A stretch of 64,000 nucleotides of DNA from contig CM021317.1 of NCBI GenBank assembly GCA_010645155.1, forward strand, positions 2,988,303 to 3,052,302, written 5' to 3'. The notes beneath the pieces are model-generated. The model searched no databases, was not told the DNA's origin, and saw only the letters and a program-made list of their open reading frames with translations. The stretch comes from Tigriopus japonicus (lineage: Eukaryota; Arthropoda; Copepoda; Harpacticoida; Harpacticidae). Shown here one piece after another: positions 9,490 to 21,963 of the stretch (within the stretch, counting starts at the first letter, position 1; every line of letters begins with the position of its first letter). Position numbers and translations under genes: made by a program.

Positions 9490-11865
9490 CAATCCGATCC
9501 CCAACAAGATTCGAACCTACGCCGTCTGGGGAAGCACTTACACTTAGTACGCGCGTCCACTCTGGAATCTTATGACCTTCTTTTAGCCGCTGAACTATTT
9601 ATGCCAAAAATGTTACTCGTCATGTCGCTTTCAATCTACTATCACTCTTTTTTTTAAGTTACATATATATTTATAAGCTATACTCTTTTATAATCATTGT
9701 GATGTTTGAGTAGTTCACACAATAAGCAATAAGAAATTGCTAAATCTGTTAAACTACACCATGTTTATGATCAAAAAGGGATTAATGATAGTTAGACCCT
9801 AAAAATGTTAAATGTAAGTTAGGATTTAGGTGCTTAGACATCACAAATTTCCCACTTTATATCACATAAAACACCATTTTCACCACACTAATCAGCACTT
9901 CTTTGGCCTCGCAAAACCAGATAATTTCCAGGCTTTTGATTGGTATTAATTAGAGGGCTAAATAATGACATGATAATGAAGAGAAATGACACTCCGAAAA
10001 TATTCGTGAGTCACCAAGCCTGCATTGTTTGCGCGATTGGTTTTAACGTTGGAAACGTTAAGATACGTGATTCACAACCCGAACTTGCGTTTTTAGAGAG
10101 TCAGTGGCAAAATTGCTCATTCAAGTGCTAGGTCGCACAAGAGCAGTGTTTGATGAATCAAGTCACTTGACACCCTTGCTGCCGAATCAAAGAAGTGTTG
10201 AAGTGTGTTCAAAACAAATCTCCATTGACTGTACTAGAGTGACATTTCTCTATTAGCCCTCTAGTATTAAATACGTTCAACGAAGTTTTTATGACCTACT
10301 CTGAAATAATTACGGCTGAACATTGCATGAAAATGCTTTTTTCACTTTTTCCGATTTTTTTGAATTTTTGCATTATTTTGGTTGACATGCATTTTTCCCA
10401 TTTTTCTGTTTTATTTGCATTTTTAACCTTTTTGAAATGTGGTGTTTTCCCAAATTCTTAAAGAACATTTCAAATAGCATTTAAGTGCAAATCCTTGATT
10501 GGATGAAAGATATATTACAAGTAAGGAAGAGAAGGATTTTTTGAGCACCATGTCGGATAACTTCTAGCTTTGAAGGTTTAAGATTTTGCATTGACATTTG
10601 TCTTTTAGGTATTGCCAATAGCTTTTCAGTTAAAGAATGACAGTGTGAGAACAAATCTGTTCCAAGTGCAGATCATTCAGACCCAAACCGTGAAGTTTTA
10701 CTACACGAACAACAATTTAATTTTCAACTATTTCTTAAGTTGATATTTTTGAAATGAAAAACCAAGAGCTATGAGTTTTGTTAATATAGATAGATAGATA
10801 GATTTATTTCGGGAATCGGTAGGAATTAAAGGAAAAAAGACATGTCAATGAAAATAAAAAGTGAGATCCCGAGGATTCCCCATAAGCCGTTTGGCTTGTT
10901 TTCGTTACAATGGTCTTTATGGCCAATTAATTTAGCCCAAATATTCCTCAACTGTGCGCTCTTTTTGCATTTTCCTTAACCTTTTTTATGTCATTTTTGT
11001 TGCATTTTTTGATACATCTTTTGTCGTTTTTATTTGCCTTATTTGTGCAGCCTTACTAGTAATACGACTAATTCTGGGATAAATTTTAAAATGTCTGTTT
11101 TCTGTTCACAAGACACAAGATATAGCAGGTAGCCCATGGTCGACCCATGTTGAGTTTGAATTAAACTCATCACCAAAATTAAGATTGCCAAAAGAATAAA
11201 AGAACTAGGGATTCCCTCTCACCAACATTGACCAAGGGTGAGGTACACTGTCCTCTACAGGACAGTATATGACACTGACATTTGCACTCTGAATAGGGTG
11301 TAAATTTGTACCTGCGGCTGTTCCTCCGAAAGACGAGGAGAGTCGTCCCTGTCGGAACACTCTGGCTTTCAAGGAGACGTGCTCACGAGTGCAACTCCAA
11401 CAAAAAGTATTTCTGACAAATTCATGTAACCATGTCCCTTCCACATCGAGACCTAATAATCTCTGTCGTATTGTTTCGTAGAGGATGAGAAAAGACTTAA
11501 AAAAAGCGCAGTTTAGATATGATCGTAAGGAGAAAACTGGAATCCAGATTTAGATCCTGTGCCTCATATTAGGATGTGTGGGAATCACAAGTTTCTAATA
11601 TTCTTTGAACCCCCATAAATCTGTAATTGAACAATCCACAGGTGAATTTCCGCCTGAACTGTGCACAAACTTCTAATAGACAATTTTAAAAAAGTGTTAC
11701 CAGGATTTGACTTGGAACAAGAAACAGCATGAAAAGTGATGAGTAGGGGGATTGAATTTCATGCAAGTGTGTGGCTGGGGGCGTCATTTTTCTCCCTCGA
11801 ACTATAGTTGAGTGGAGAACCGATAATGAAAAAAATAGGATTATTTTGCTTTAGCTTTACCTAGT
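9490..11865. other. Intergenic, no gene seen
   Basis: It holds AT-rich sequence with two T-rich stretches containing spaced TTTGCATTTTT-like words (10340-10440 and 10960-11050) and a short GATA run (10789-10801). Reading frames of up to 79 codons (for example 11205-11444, minus) have no recognisable motif. Confidence 0.4.
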
Positions 11866-11869
11866 AATA

Positions 11870-12050
11870 ATTTTACCTAAAACGAAGTTTTTAACCTAAA
11901 GTGACATTTAAACTTCTTATCTTAAAATCATTTGCAAATTTAGATTCTGCACCCCAGTGTGTGTCAAAACAAAACAAAGGAAATAACAAAGTAAGAAGAG
12001 GAGTAGGAGCCACTATGTTTTTCATCCCATTAACACGCCGAACCCTCTGT
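11870..12050. mobile_element. Truncated copy of the 7909-8896 hAT element
   Basis: It follows the interior of the hAT element at 8035-8213 in the same order, with mismatches and indels: TTTTACCTAAAAC, AAGTTTT, AACCTAAA, CCCCAGTGTG, AAACAAA, GTAGGAGCCAC, ATGTTTTTCATC. The TAGGGCTGAATATT ends are absent, so this is an old fragment. Confidence 0.6.
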
Positions 12051-12894
12051 CGCTATATGTATGAATTTACATACATTTTACATATATTCCTTTTTTATAC
12101 GCGTTGACATGACCAAAGGTCGCAATAAAACATTATTTAATGCCTTCGCCCACAATTTGAATTAAAAGCATTATTAAAAATGGTGGCGTTTTCACCCAAA
12201 ACAAAAATCGAGCCGTCAAAATTTTTACTTTACAAAAATATTGATTTTTTTTTTAACGAGTAAGTTTGTACTCGGGCCCTTGTCGAGCCAAGTCTCTCGA
12301 TCTCGACTTTAAGAGACGAACCCAATTTGTGGAGCAGAAATTAAAGCCACAAGATACCACGGTCTTCAATTTGAATTGTTCTAATCGCAGACTTTGAAAA
12401 AGGCCACCTCGGTCCCTTCTTCGAATATCGGTGTGCGTCCCTTTCGATTGCGTTTTCACTTCACGTCTTTCCATTGCATGGGTTCCTTGATCACAACATA
12501 GAGTGGTTTCCCCTGCTAGCTGGAGAAGCTATGACTGTCAATTCGAGTCGTTACGCGATTAGTGAGGTGTTTCGAACCAGGAGTACTGCCAGTTTTGACT
12601 CGGAAGTTTATTTCTGTTAAAGAGGGTAGGTTGGTTTGAACTTTAGGAAATGACCTAAACAGGGAACACTTTGTTGGATTTCGAGTTCACCGTTCTGTAG
12701 TATTTTATGGTCTATGGCCTATTGACATTTGAGCTTGTCGACAGATTTTTTGACCTTAACAAGAAAGAAGCCAAATTTAAGCATATATCGTCAATGCTTT
12801 TCAATATTTGCTTCAGAATTTATATCTACACATTTAATTTCCATCTTCTGCCTCCAAACATGAGATACAAGTTTGGTATGAGATTATTGGCTTA
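12051..12894. other. Intergenic, no gene seen
   Basis: Short frames only (73 codons or fewer). A moderately GC-rich block at 12260-12600 has no detectable protein motif or RNA fold that I can support. Confidence 0.35.
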
Positions 12895-12939
12895 CAGGAG
12901 ATTAGCGCGTACGCAGATCCCCCACTAACATAAATTACG

Positions 12940-12978
<39 letters not shown>

Positions 12979-13061
12979 GCCCATTCGGAGTGCAATGAAC
13001 GAGCCTCGCCTTGGAGGAACCGCCTTAGTGATCACGGTTAACCTCTGCGCCAGGTAAGTAT
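12895..13061 (-). ncRNA. U1 spliceosomal RNA gene, copy 1 (167 nt)
   Basis: Read on the minus strand it begins ATACTTACCTG, the 5' end of U1 that pairs with 5' splice sites, followed by GGCGCAGAGGTTAACCGTGA, nearly identical to fly U1. Stem-loop II/III blocks (CATTGCACTCCG, CTGACCCTTGCGATTACCCC), the AATTTATG Sm-type site and a final GC-rich hairpin follow. Length is close to the human 164 nt. Stem-loop I loop reads GATCACTAAGG, where G is expected instead of T after CAC. The 3' hairpin ends CTAATCTCCTG, differing from the other copies by one base. No coding frame overlaps it meaningfully. Confidence 0.95.
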
Positions 13062-13110
13062 GCTTGTTGCTTATGTTACTTTATAATATGTATCTAAATG
13101 TAATTCAACT

Positions 13111-13121
13111 TTTGGTGATCA
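13111..13121 (-). promoter_or_regulatory. Candidate PSE of U1 copy 1
   Basis: The minus-strand sequence TGATCACCAAA lies 50-60 bp upstream of the U1 5' end, where snRNA proximal sequence elements sit. The same word, with one substitution, occurs 49-59 bp upstream of the two other U1 genes, although the rest of this upstream region is unrelated to theirs. Confidence 0.55.
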
Positions 13122-13129
13122 AATTAGCC

Positions 13130-15040
13130 ATAGAATAGACACCAAATTTACATTAAAACGAGAAATGATTAAATATCACAACATAGTTTGTTTTGTAACC
13201 ATTTTTTCTCTTAACACATTTAATTTTCTATCATTTCCACAGTAACGTTCCAATTTGCCGCGTTCGTGCCTATAAATTGCAATATTCAGACCTCTCTTTA
13301 GGCTCCAAAGTGTTATGTCAGCTAAGCGAATTCTCGAATCAGCTGACGAGCCGGCAAGAACCAATGAGATCGCAGCAAGGAGACACCCTTCTAACAGTAA
13401 CATTGCAGTGAGAAACAAACTTCTCCTTGTCTTTTGAGAATATCAAGAGAGGGAGTGCCCCAACACATTGGGGTAGTTGCAACTTTAAAATTGTGTGAAG
13501 CAATCAAAACTGGACCTAACCATCAATCTTGTTTAACGTCTACACCTTCTTTGTATCAAACTTTGGAATGGGTCAGAATTTTTGGCTACAGAACAAAGGC
13601 CGGATCATCAACTATGCGGCTCGGTTTGAAACCACATCGAAAGGATGGCATTTCACTTCTTATAATGGCTATCATTATCAAGATGGTAAGTAAGACCAGT
13701 GAGCATTTCAACGAACAGAAATAATCTAAATGGGAAGGAGGAGGCGTCCATGTGAGTAATCCATATTTCTCGGGGTGGACTTCTTAAACATCCCTTTTCA
13801 GTCAAAAGTGCTCATTTAGTTTTCTGATCTGGCTCACAGCGAAACGACGAAGTTCGGATGAGTCCACAGTGAACATAATACGAAATGATTCAATGATTTG
13901 TTAGTTCAAAACATTCTTAAATTCACTAAATGGACTAAATTCTCAAGCCCAGCTGGCAACATTTTTTCCATTTATTTAGTTTAAAAATAACATTGACATT
14001 CAAAGTATTTGAAGAGTTCAAAAACAACTTATCAAAATTCGTATAACATGTTCCAACATTTGATATTGATTAGACCTTTGATGTATGGGTTCAGCCTTTA
14101 AGGAACGTACAAACAACAAAGAAGTTAAGCTAGTACACCAAATTTCTTCCCAATGATGGGAACCATGTTTTGGGAATGATAAAAGTTTTTATATAATTCA
14201 TCTTCAACAACTTCCTTCTTCAGTGAACCAAATATGTCCGTCATACCTTCAAAGATCTGATTGAAAACTATCTTTGGGCAGGTTTTATTGTTTCATTCGG
14301 ATTTGCTGCTTGCCCTTTTTGATGTGATTTGATAAATTTTGGAGTTTTGAGTGGAATTTTGGCGATATTAATTGTTTAGTAATTAATCATGCGTTGAAAA
14401 CCTTAAAACAGTTGGCACTTATTTGTTTAAATTCAATTTCATGGTTTTCTCTTTAACCGCTGAACCAAAATTACATTAATTTATAAGGTGTAACTAGTAA
14501 ACAACTAAAGACTATTTTTCATTTCAGAACAACGCCATGATTCTTGACGACAAATAGACTAGACTTTTTCGAAGCTCTTGATCCTCTGTTCCGTTTTCTC
14601 ATGATGGAGCCTTCCAGTCTGGCAGATAGAAGATTTATAATGTTTATTATTTTCCAAGATCTATGATTGAAATACAAACAAATTTCAAGAAAATAAATCA
14701 GAGTTTTATTTTTTCTGACGCTTGCCTTATTTTGTTATCCTCTTACTTTAAAAGCTGGCCAATCTTTTCTGTAATTTATGACTCCATTCCTCGACTTTCT
14801 TGGAACACGTCTATGATTTTCTAACAACAAAAACACCTTCACATTCCAAGTTTTTGAAAAATCACGAAATCTTGTAAAACAGCTTTGATAGGTTTCGTGA
14901 TATGAGTTTTGACATTTAACGTTGAAGATTAGCATCGCTTTAATATTTTGCCTCCCTGGAGGGAGTCTCTTACAGCATTGTTCCTATAGAAAACTCATAT
15001 ATTTTGGCAAAATAAATAATAACTTCACTAACTTTCTAAG
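13130..15040. other. Intergenic, no gene seen
   Basis: A minus-strand frame at 13176-13418 starts with a hydrophobic stretch resembling a signal peptide but has no other support. The remainder is AT-rich with no recognised feature. Confidence 0.35.
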
Positions 15041-15044
15041 TTCG

Positions 15045-16060
15045 AGTATCCCAGGATGCCTTTTGGCTTGAGGAATGCTGGCAACACGATCCAACGCATG
15101 ATGGATGCAATATTTGGGAATCTTCCATACGTCTTTTGCAACTTAGATGACCTCCTCATAGCTTGCTAGTTCCACCGAAGTGGAACACAGGGTTCATTTA
15201 AGAGAAGTTTTTTCAAGACTCTTTGAGCATGGACTTGTCCTTAGCTCTGAAAAGTGCGTCTTCGCCAAGGATGGAATCGCTTTCCTTGGTCATTGGGTTG
15301 ATTTTAAGTACCCAGTACCCAGGACTGTGCGAGGACTTCAAGAGTTCTTGGGGTTGATGATTTCTATCGCCGCTTCGTACCACATGTCGCTGAAATTTTA
15401 CTCTCCCTTTACCGTATGTTTAAGGCCACAACAAGGCAAGCAAGTTCCCCCTTTTTTAGGACCCAAATAACATTCATGATTTTAATACCACAAAAATCGC
15501 TTTGGCCGATGCTACTCTACTTGTCCACCAAGACCCCATGGCTGAACTTGCACTCACCACAGATGCCTCCGACGTTGCTGTGGGTGCTGTTCTTGAACAA
15601 CGCTCTAAGGTCCCAGGATCTTCGTGGCAACCTTTAGTATTTTTCAGCATAAAATTGGGAGATCTTGAATCACACTACAGCGCTTATGACCGTGAGATGT
15701 TGGCGATATAACTAGCTTTGAGACATTTTCGATGGCAATTGGAGGCACGGGAATTTACAATTATCATCGACCATATGCCTTTAACCTTTGCATTGTTACG
15801 TAAATCACCATCATGGTCAGCAAGACAACAGAGAACCATAGCAGAGCTGAGTACATATTCAATGGTGATAAAACAGGCGTCAGGAAAATTCAACTCAGTC
15901 GCCGATGCCTTGTCTCGAGCACCTCAAGAAATTTCGAGTTCCATAATTTCTGCCATCCAAAATTCGCTCGACTTTGATGAACTAGCTACCGCTCAATGTG
16001 AAGACCCAGATTTTTCCACAATTCAACCATCGGTATCTGGACTTATTTGGCGTTTGTAAT
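15045..16060 (+). mobile_element. Decayed Ty3/Gypsy-type pol (reverse transcriptase to RNase H)
   Basis: Translation in changing frames gives MPFGLRNAG (fingers/palm), a NLDDLLIA segment in place of the catalytic YxDD box, SSEKCVFAK and FLGHWVD. Then come DDFYRRFVPHVAE (connection) and the RNase H landmarks LTTDASDVAVGAVLEQ, HYSAYDREMLAI and FTIIIDHMPLTF, ending in SGKFNSVADALSR. This order is that of chromovirus/Gypsy pol. Stops and frameshifts occur throughout. I found no LTRs, integrase or gag nearby, so only a fragment of about 1 kb remains. Confidence 0.85.
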
Positions 16061-16753
16061 CTTCGACAAAAAAATCGATGTCCTTCAGACTCCCTTTGTT
16101 GAGGTTCGTCGCAACCCTCACAGGAAAGCTCGCCCTAATTGTCTTCATGATTCGTAACTTATTTCCTCTTTTATGTTCGAATGAAGAATTGATAGACGGG
16201 GATCCTATACACAGGCGAGGTGACTGACATCTTTGGGCACAATGTGAAACACGATCAGTGCCTCAAGAAACAGTCTTAGATTTAAGGACATCAATATTTT
16301 TGCCTCATTTTGAAGTTGCTACAGGTTGAAAATGTCAACTTCACTTTCAAAATTAGTCACCCTCTACATGTGAGGAAGGAGAAAAGGGAAAAGGAGAAGG
16401 CAAGAGTCAAGGCAAGGTCAACTAAGTCAGAGCGACCAATTTCAGACCTTAAAAAAGGAGTTGGGGAGGTTTTCTGACTTGTAGACTTTTGAGCACCCTT
16501 GAGACAAACAAATGCAATTTTAGTGCATTACAACAACACAACTTATAATATTGGAATATATATGGCTCTAGAATGATATGAACATGAAAAATTAACCATT
16601 ATTTAGTTGAGACATCAAGGTTCTAGATGTTATCCTTAAATATTACGTGTGTTTTCTGCACAGTAAATGATCATGATCTTTAGCACATTCACTACATGTA
16701 CTGCGAGAGTCTGTACTTTAAAGAACGCTTCAATTTGTGTTGATCATTCTTGT
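16061..16753. other. Intergenic, no gene seen
   Basis: A purine-rich stretch (16370-16430) and AT-rich sequence. No frame or RNA gene recognised. Confidence 0.35.
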
Positions 16754-16920
16754 CAGGGGATTAGCGCGTACGCAGATCCCCCACTAACATAAATTACGCG
16801 CTCGAGTTACCCACATTTGAGGTAATCGCAAGGGTCAGCCCATTCGGAGTGCAATGAACGAGCCTCGCCTTGGAGGAACCGCCTTGGTGATCACGGTTAA
16901 CCTCTGCGCCAGGTAAGTAT
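16754..16920 (-). ncRNA. U1 spliceosomal RNA gene, copy 2 (167 nt)
   Basis: It has the same structure and length as copy 1, differing at only a few bases. Stem-loop I loop reads GATCACCAAGG. In stem-loop III one C is replaced by T (ACCTCAAATGTGGGT), which would still pair as a G-U wobble, consistent with selection on RNA structure. It ends ATCCCCTG. About 206 bp of upstream sequence (16921-17126) is shared with copy 3. Confidence 0.95.
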
Positions 16921-16968
16921 GAGTTTTGTGGCTGTCGAAAACGAGCATATCAAAACGAAAATCCTTTC

Positions 16969-16979
16969 TTTGGTGGTCA
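16969..16979 (-). promoter_or_regulatory. Candidate PSE of U1 copy 2
   Basis: TGACCACCAAA on the minus strand, 49-59 bp upstream of the U1 5' end, matching the element of copies 1 and 3 in sequence and position. Confidence 0.55.
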
Positions 16980-17202
16980 CACCATTTGTCATTTTGCTGA
17001 ATCAATATATCACACACTGCTTGAATAATTGAACGTAAAAGTAGTACAGTTCTGGAACCATTTATAGAAAGAAAAAGTTCATTTTTGTACTTTAGGATGT
17101 CAGGCAAGTCGTTCACACGCTATGGTGACAAAAACGTCCATTGTCATCAAGGCAAAACAAGATCAAGGTCTCATGTTTGTTTCTTCAATAACTAACCTAG
17201 TT

Positions 17203-17243
<41 letters not shown>
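17203..17243. repeat. (TTG)n microsatellite
   Basis: About thirteen consecutive TTG units. It lies just beyond the region shared upstream of U1 copies 2 and 3. Confidence 0.95.
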
Positions 17244-17249
17244 GTTGTT

Positions 17250-18140
17250 CCAGGATACACAGGATGAAGGAAGACCACATATGATGCATTGATCTTAAAC
17301 ATTCAGTTTAGGGATTTTGGAATGAAGGATTTTTTTAGTAATTGTTAAAACGCATATTTTAAAGATACTTGTCAATGTGGCTATGTGAATCAATGAATTT
17401 AAAAAAAAATCATAAAAGAACATTATCACCTGATATCCATCTATGAATACTTCTCTTTTTTATTTTGTCAGTTATTTTACCATGTCATGTAAAAATCAAA
17501 CTCTTTGGTTTGAATATCTCATTTTTTCTAGCCTGCATGGGTAAGGGATAGAATTCTTGAAAAACATTGCGTTTTTACGGAAGCCTTCTCTCTTTTATAC
17601 TCCAAATACCTTTTGTTAAAATGTTGCAAAATTTACGAAAGTGTTTTTTGTGGCCAATTTCACCTGGAGGTCAGAAAGTAATAAGTTCTTAGAACCTGTT
17701 ACATTTTTTGATTATGTTGGCTCTAATTTCTACTCCACACATTTGCCATTGATGAGCAACATCATATAATACTCAATGGTCATTATATGGCACTTTCAGT
17801 TCACCACTAGGGCCAGTTAAATAAATAAACTAAATAACTCCTTCAGTTTAAAAACTCTAAATTAAATCAGCTATATCAGTTGAATTTTAATCTACTGTAA
17901 GTAAAACAGTTAAAGGTTTTTGCAAATTAATTCAACAAAAATGCCTTTCTCAGAGGGTTTTATGCTAAGATAATACCAAACTTGACATTAGAGCCTTTCT
18001 CTTAAAATAATTGTTGAGCTAAAAAGCTAAGGTGCATATATTAATCCTCATATAATTTTAACTAAAAAAATAAAATATTTTAATGCTCCGTATCTATCAA
18101 GCAGGGTTATTTTTCTAAAGTTTTGCTGGTAGGCTTTGAA
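17250..18140. other. Intergenic, no gene seen
   Basis: AT-rich sequence without recognisable coding frames, RNA genes or transposon ends. Confidence 0.35.
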
Positions 18141-18144
18141 ATTA

Positions 18145-18525
18145 CGTAGGGAATGTTGGCTAGCCCCTCTAAACATAGAAATAAACATCGAGAACGAGCA
18201 ATATGTCGAAAATCAAGCCCAAAAAGCCATGATGTCGTCCATCAAAATCCTTAATTTTTTCCCACAAGTGTTCATTGAGCACTCGTTTGAGTGGTTAATC
18301 GACAACTTATACAAAATAACTTATTTCGACTTGATACTCGCTCTTCATGTCTGAATGCGTATAGGGGTCGCCCAACAAAATTTAAGAAAGTGAAATAAAT
18401 TAAAATAACTTTGAACAGACTTGTCTACAAACAAAAGTTGTACCTTAACAACTACCCGCAAAAGAAAAAGAAAAGACGTCAATTCGATTTTTTCATAAAT
18501 CTAACATTCACACATGTTAACGAGT
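18145..18525. mobile_element. Decayed copy of the 585-bp TIR element
   Basis: It follows the order of the better copy at 55940-56524 with many differences: CCCCT..ACATAGAAATAA, GAGCAA..GTC, AAAATCAA, CACAAGTGTTCAT, GTGGTTAATCGACAACTTA, GGGGTCGCCCAACA. Both outer ends are lost. The reading frame of 72 codons at 18136-18354 lies within it and is not considered a gene. Confidence 0.6.
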
Positions 18526-18930
18526 TATTTATTTTTGGTGTCTTTCAGATTTGCATGTTTTCCATATGAACCTTTACGGAGTCAAAATGAGAAAATAAAA
18601 AAAATGAGGTTGGTATAGAGAAAAACTCTGGCTCAAAGAATTCCTCCGATTAACAAATATATATCCGCCTTGTCAATGGCTTTTTCCGCAAAAGAAATTG
18701 AATGGTGAGATCATCCATGCCTTAAAACCAATCAAAGTGTGAAGAAAGTTGCACAGTCAAACGATCAAGCGGGATCTGAAACTTGGTATTTTCTGGGAAT
18801 GGCTTGGAATGAGCAGAAAAAGGTTTCAGGAACTTCGTTCACGATCAAAAACGTTCGAGAAAAGATGAGAAAAAACCACTGCGACGTCAAGCAGATGTCG
18901 CCTTAGTCTATGGAACATCGTCGAGACAAA

Positions 18931-19515
18931 CGTGGGGAATCCAGACTATAGGTAGGCCTGTAATTCGGTAAATTGCACCATTTTCTGACATATGCCAAAA
19001 AACGAAATAAAGATTTAACTCTTCTGAGCACATGTTATTTCACATATTTTGTGGTCAGACAAACATGTTTGAAGCTATGATTTAATAAGACAAGGTATAT
19101 TGGGTGACCCCTGCACGTTTCAAAAAATGGACGTCAAGAGCGAGGAACTCGTCAAAATCCAATATTTTGTAAAGTAAAGATGTTGCTCATACTTTTGTTT
19201 CTATATTTGGTGAACATTTGTTCAGAAAAAATCATAAATATCGATTTGAGACGATTCAGCTTTGAAAGATACATCATTTTTGTCATGTTGCTCGCTCTTG
19301 ACGCTTATTTTCCATGTACATGTATACAGGGGTCAACCAACATACCTTGCCTAATTAAATTATAACTTCGAGTAACTTTGTCTAACAACAAAATCTGTAA
19401 AATAACATCTGCTCACAAGAGATAACTCTTCAATTCAATTATTTTTCATAAATCCGATAATGGTACAATTTAACGAATTACAGGCCCAGTCTACCTCTAG
19501 TCTGGATATCCCTCG
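18931..19515. mobile_element. Long-TIR DNA transposon, 585 bp, copy A
   Basis: The ends are inverted copies: CGTGGGGAATCCAGACTA on the left and CGAGGGATATCCAGACTA read inward on the right, continuing as imperfect inverted sequence for about 200 bp on each side (GGCCTGTAATTCG, AGATAA, GACAAGGTATATTGGGTGACCC). A second copy of exactly the same length lies at 55940-56524. No transposase frame is present. The right end is flanked by TA but the left is not, so the superfamily (possibly TA-targeting) is uncertain. Confidence 0.75.
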
Positions 19516-19840
19516 TATTAGAAGGATCTTGAAGGAAGCTACTGATTCAAGAGCTATCGCCCTTTCCATGGGCACCAATGGCTACACCCATCATTAAAGA
19601 CTCACTAAAGTCACTAATAATCCTTACCTTCCCTGACTCTTCCTTAATCACATAATACTAGAACATGGACTTCTGAATGATCTGGACACAATTAATTTTC
19701 CCAATTTCCAAAGACGGCCCAAACTGCAACAGCAAGCAAGAATTAAGTTTACACGTGAAGTTAGATCAATATAATGGTCAATGAGACAAAAATGACGATA
19801 GAAAAATAGGTTAAATTGATATAAAATGTATCTTTATAAT

Positions 19841-20006
19841 TAGAGCGAGGATAAAAAAGTTTTTTTTTTCTGCAGAGTAGAAATTCTACAAAGTTGCCGC
19901 AGCTAGTTCTCCTTTATTGGAGGTGTTCAGCAGACTCAAGCTGACCTACATCGTAAAACGTCAAGAATTTCTGCTCTGCAGAAAAAAACTTTTTTATCCT
20001 CGCTCT
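19841..20006. mobile_element. hAT-like MITE, 166 bp
   Basis: Inverted ends of about 44 bp start TAGAGCGAGGATAAAAAAG and include CTGCAGAG and AGAAATTCT. The direct repeat TTTATAAT flanks it on both sides (19833-19840 and 20007-20014). The 8-bp duplication supports hAT. No coding capacity. Confidence 0.85.
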
Positions 20007-20014
20007 ATTTATAA

Positions 20015-21700
20015 TGCTAATTTTGAAAAACTACACTAACATAAGTGTGATTACAATAAATTGAAGATTCTTATTGACTACTAGACTTTCAATGTTAGTC
20101 GCTAAAATAGAATAATGGCATTCACAAGCAGTTTTTAAGTTCCCTTTTATTGTCTCTTGAGAACCATTGGGATTCTAACCAGGATCATGAATTTGGAAAA
20201 GCGCAAATATTGTCCCTTAAATGTAGACCGAGTCTTCTGTTCATGATTGTGTTGGCAAGTTAATCCTGCAGATCATTTAGTATTAAGTAAACAGAAGTGA
20301 TTTCGGTGGCACAAATTAGGTCTTTGAATATCCCAAATTAAGGCTGAAGTCTGTCAACCAGGAGTTTGGAATATTTTATTCAGAATACAAGCAGAACACT
20401 TCACCCTCTAATTGGGCAATGGGTTGCATGCTCTTGCAATGTAGTAAGTGTTTGATTGATGGTCTAATGAAAGCTGATGCCAAAACAAAGATAAACAAAT
20501 TGTTCATTAGAACCTTCATTGTTCATGAGAAACGAGGCGAGTGGAAACTCGCCTCGAACGGCACCTACCAATAACCCAGAATGGACCCCACTATACAATC
20601 AAAATAAAAATGTATTGTACTTATACTGTATAATGTAAAAATGTATCCAATGAGCTCGATCTCGCAATAAGGATTATTATTTATAATCTGCAATTATAAA
20701 TTCACGTTCAGCCCCACATGTGGACTCTTGACAAATGGGTGGCCGGGTTGTTAGTTGGAGAGATTTGTCTTTTCTATCTCTGTTTGTTGGAAGTGTGACA
20801 CTGACTTTTCATTTTCGGCACTTTAATATCTGCCAACAGGCCCAGGATTTCACCAACGTTCTCCTTTTATTGTTATGAAGATATTACAACTGGGCCTTCT
20901 TTGATAGTTTCCCACACGGTTAAACTCAAGCGGGCTACCAGAATGTTCAGGGGTACATGAATAGAATATCAGCTTCAGATGAAGCTATCAGAAAAATTTT
21001 AATATGCTCAATTTTGTTCCCCTTACACGGAAATCTTTAGTAAAAGGCGAAAGGTTTATTCGTATTGCAAGGAAAACATGATATAACATAATTGTCAATC
21101 CAAAGATTGTAGCAATGACTCGCTCAAACCTTAGTCTGGTGGTGAAAAATATGATCAAACTTGCAGGGCTTTAATAATGAAATGGACAAAACATTTTAGA
21201 GATACTTTGGCACTATTCTGCAACCATTTATTTTCAAAAGACCTTATTTTTTTTCAAAAATTACATAATTGCTGTCTTATCTAACATACGATGTCTCAAA
21301 GTTGGCATGTTTGAAGACAGTTCACAGCTTCTATGTTGTCCGTTGTGTATGGCTGACAGTATGTCAAAGAGCGCCTGGATCAGGTTAGCTCAAACAGACC
21401 AATATCGTAGTAGCGTGGTCTATAGCTCAAGGAACTGCCACCATAACGAGGGCGATGGCAAGAGCGAAGAACATCATTTGGAAAAAATCCAAAAATGGGT
21501 CATAAAATGTCAAAACAAATGATGGTTAAATAAGTTGAAACTATGTTGCTTTTAAGTTAAAATTTAAAAAGCGGCATTTGGGAATGTTTCAAGCTAAGTT
21601 GAGTAATGAGGTCGTTCAGGGCACACAAGCTATATTCGTAGTTGATCTAGTTCACCGTCTAATTGTTTGGCCCTATGATTTGACCAATTAGGAACCAAAC
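20015..21700. other. Intergenic, no gene seen
   Basis: AT-rich sequence with short frames only. Nothing that I can support as a gene, RNA or repeat. Confidence 0.35.
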
Positions 21701-21703
21701 TTA

Positions 21704-21963
21704 GGGAGGAGACGTGGTGTCGTGGTTAGCGCAGTTTCTTGTAGTGAGAGAGGTCCCAGGTTCGATTCTCCTCCCCGACCTCTTTCAGGGAAACTTTTAG
21801 ACGCTAATCCACATCCACAGACGGAGAACCAATCTGATACCGGACACGAGATTGCCTATCGGAAATGATTTGGAAAATGTGATGGCTGGCTTCGCTGGCC
21901 GGGCGAGGCTCAAACCTCCGACCCTAGCACCCACAATCAAAAAAAAATAAAACTAAATAAAAA
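21704..21963 (+). mobile_element. tRNA-derived SINE-like sequence
   Basis: The first 75 bp look like a tRNA gene head: an A-box-like TGGTGTCGTGGTTAGCGC and a B-box GGTTCGATTC (21759-21768), with tRNA-like spacing. The acceptor and T stems do not pair properly, so it is not a functional tRNA. About 170 bp of non-tRNA body follow, ending in an A-rich tail (about 21936-21963). No target duplication was identified. Confidence 0.55.

Noticed and set aside
13176..13418. 80-codon minus frame with a signal-peptide-like start
   Set aside because: The hydrophobic start is the only support; the remainder is basic, low in information and lies in a desert.
21704..21785. Functional tRNA gene
   Set aside because: A and B boxes are present but the acceptor and T stems do not pair, and a body with an A-rich tail follows, so a SINE is the better call.
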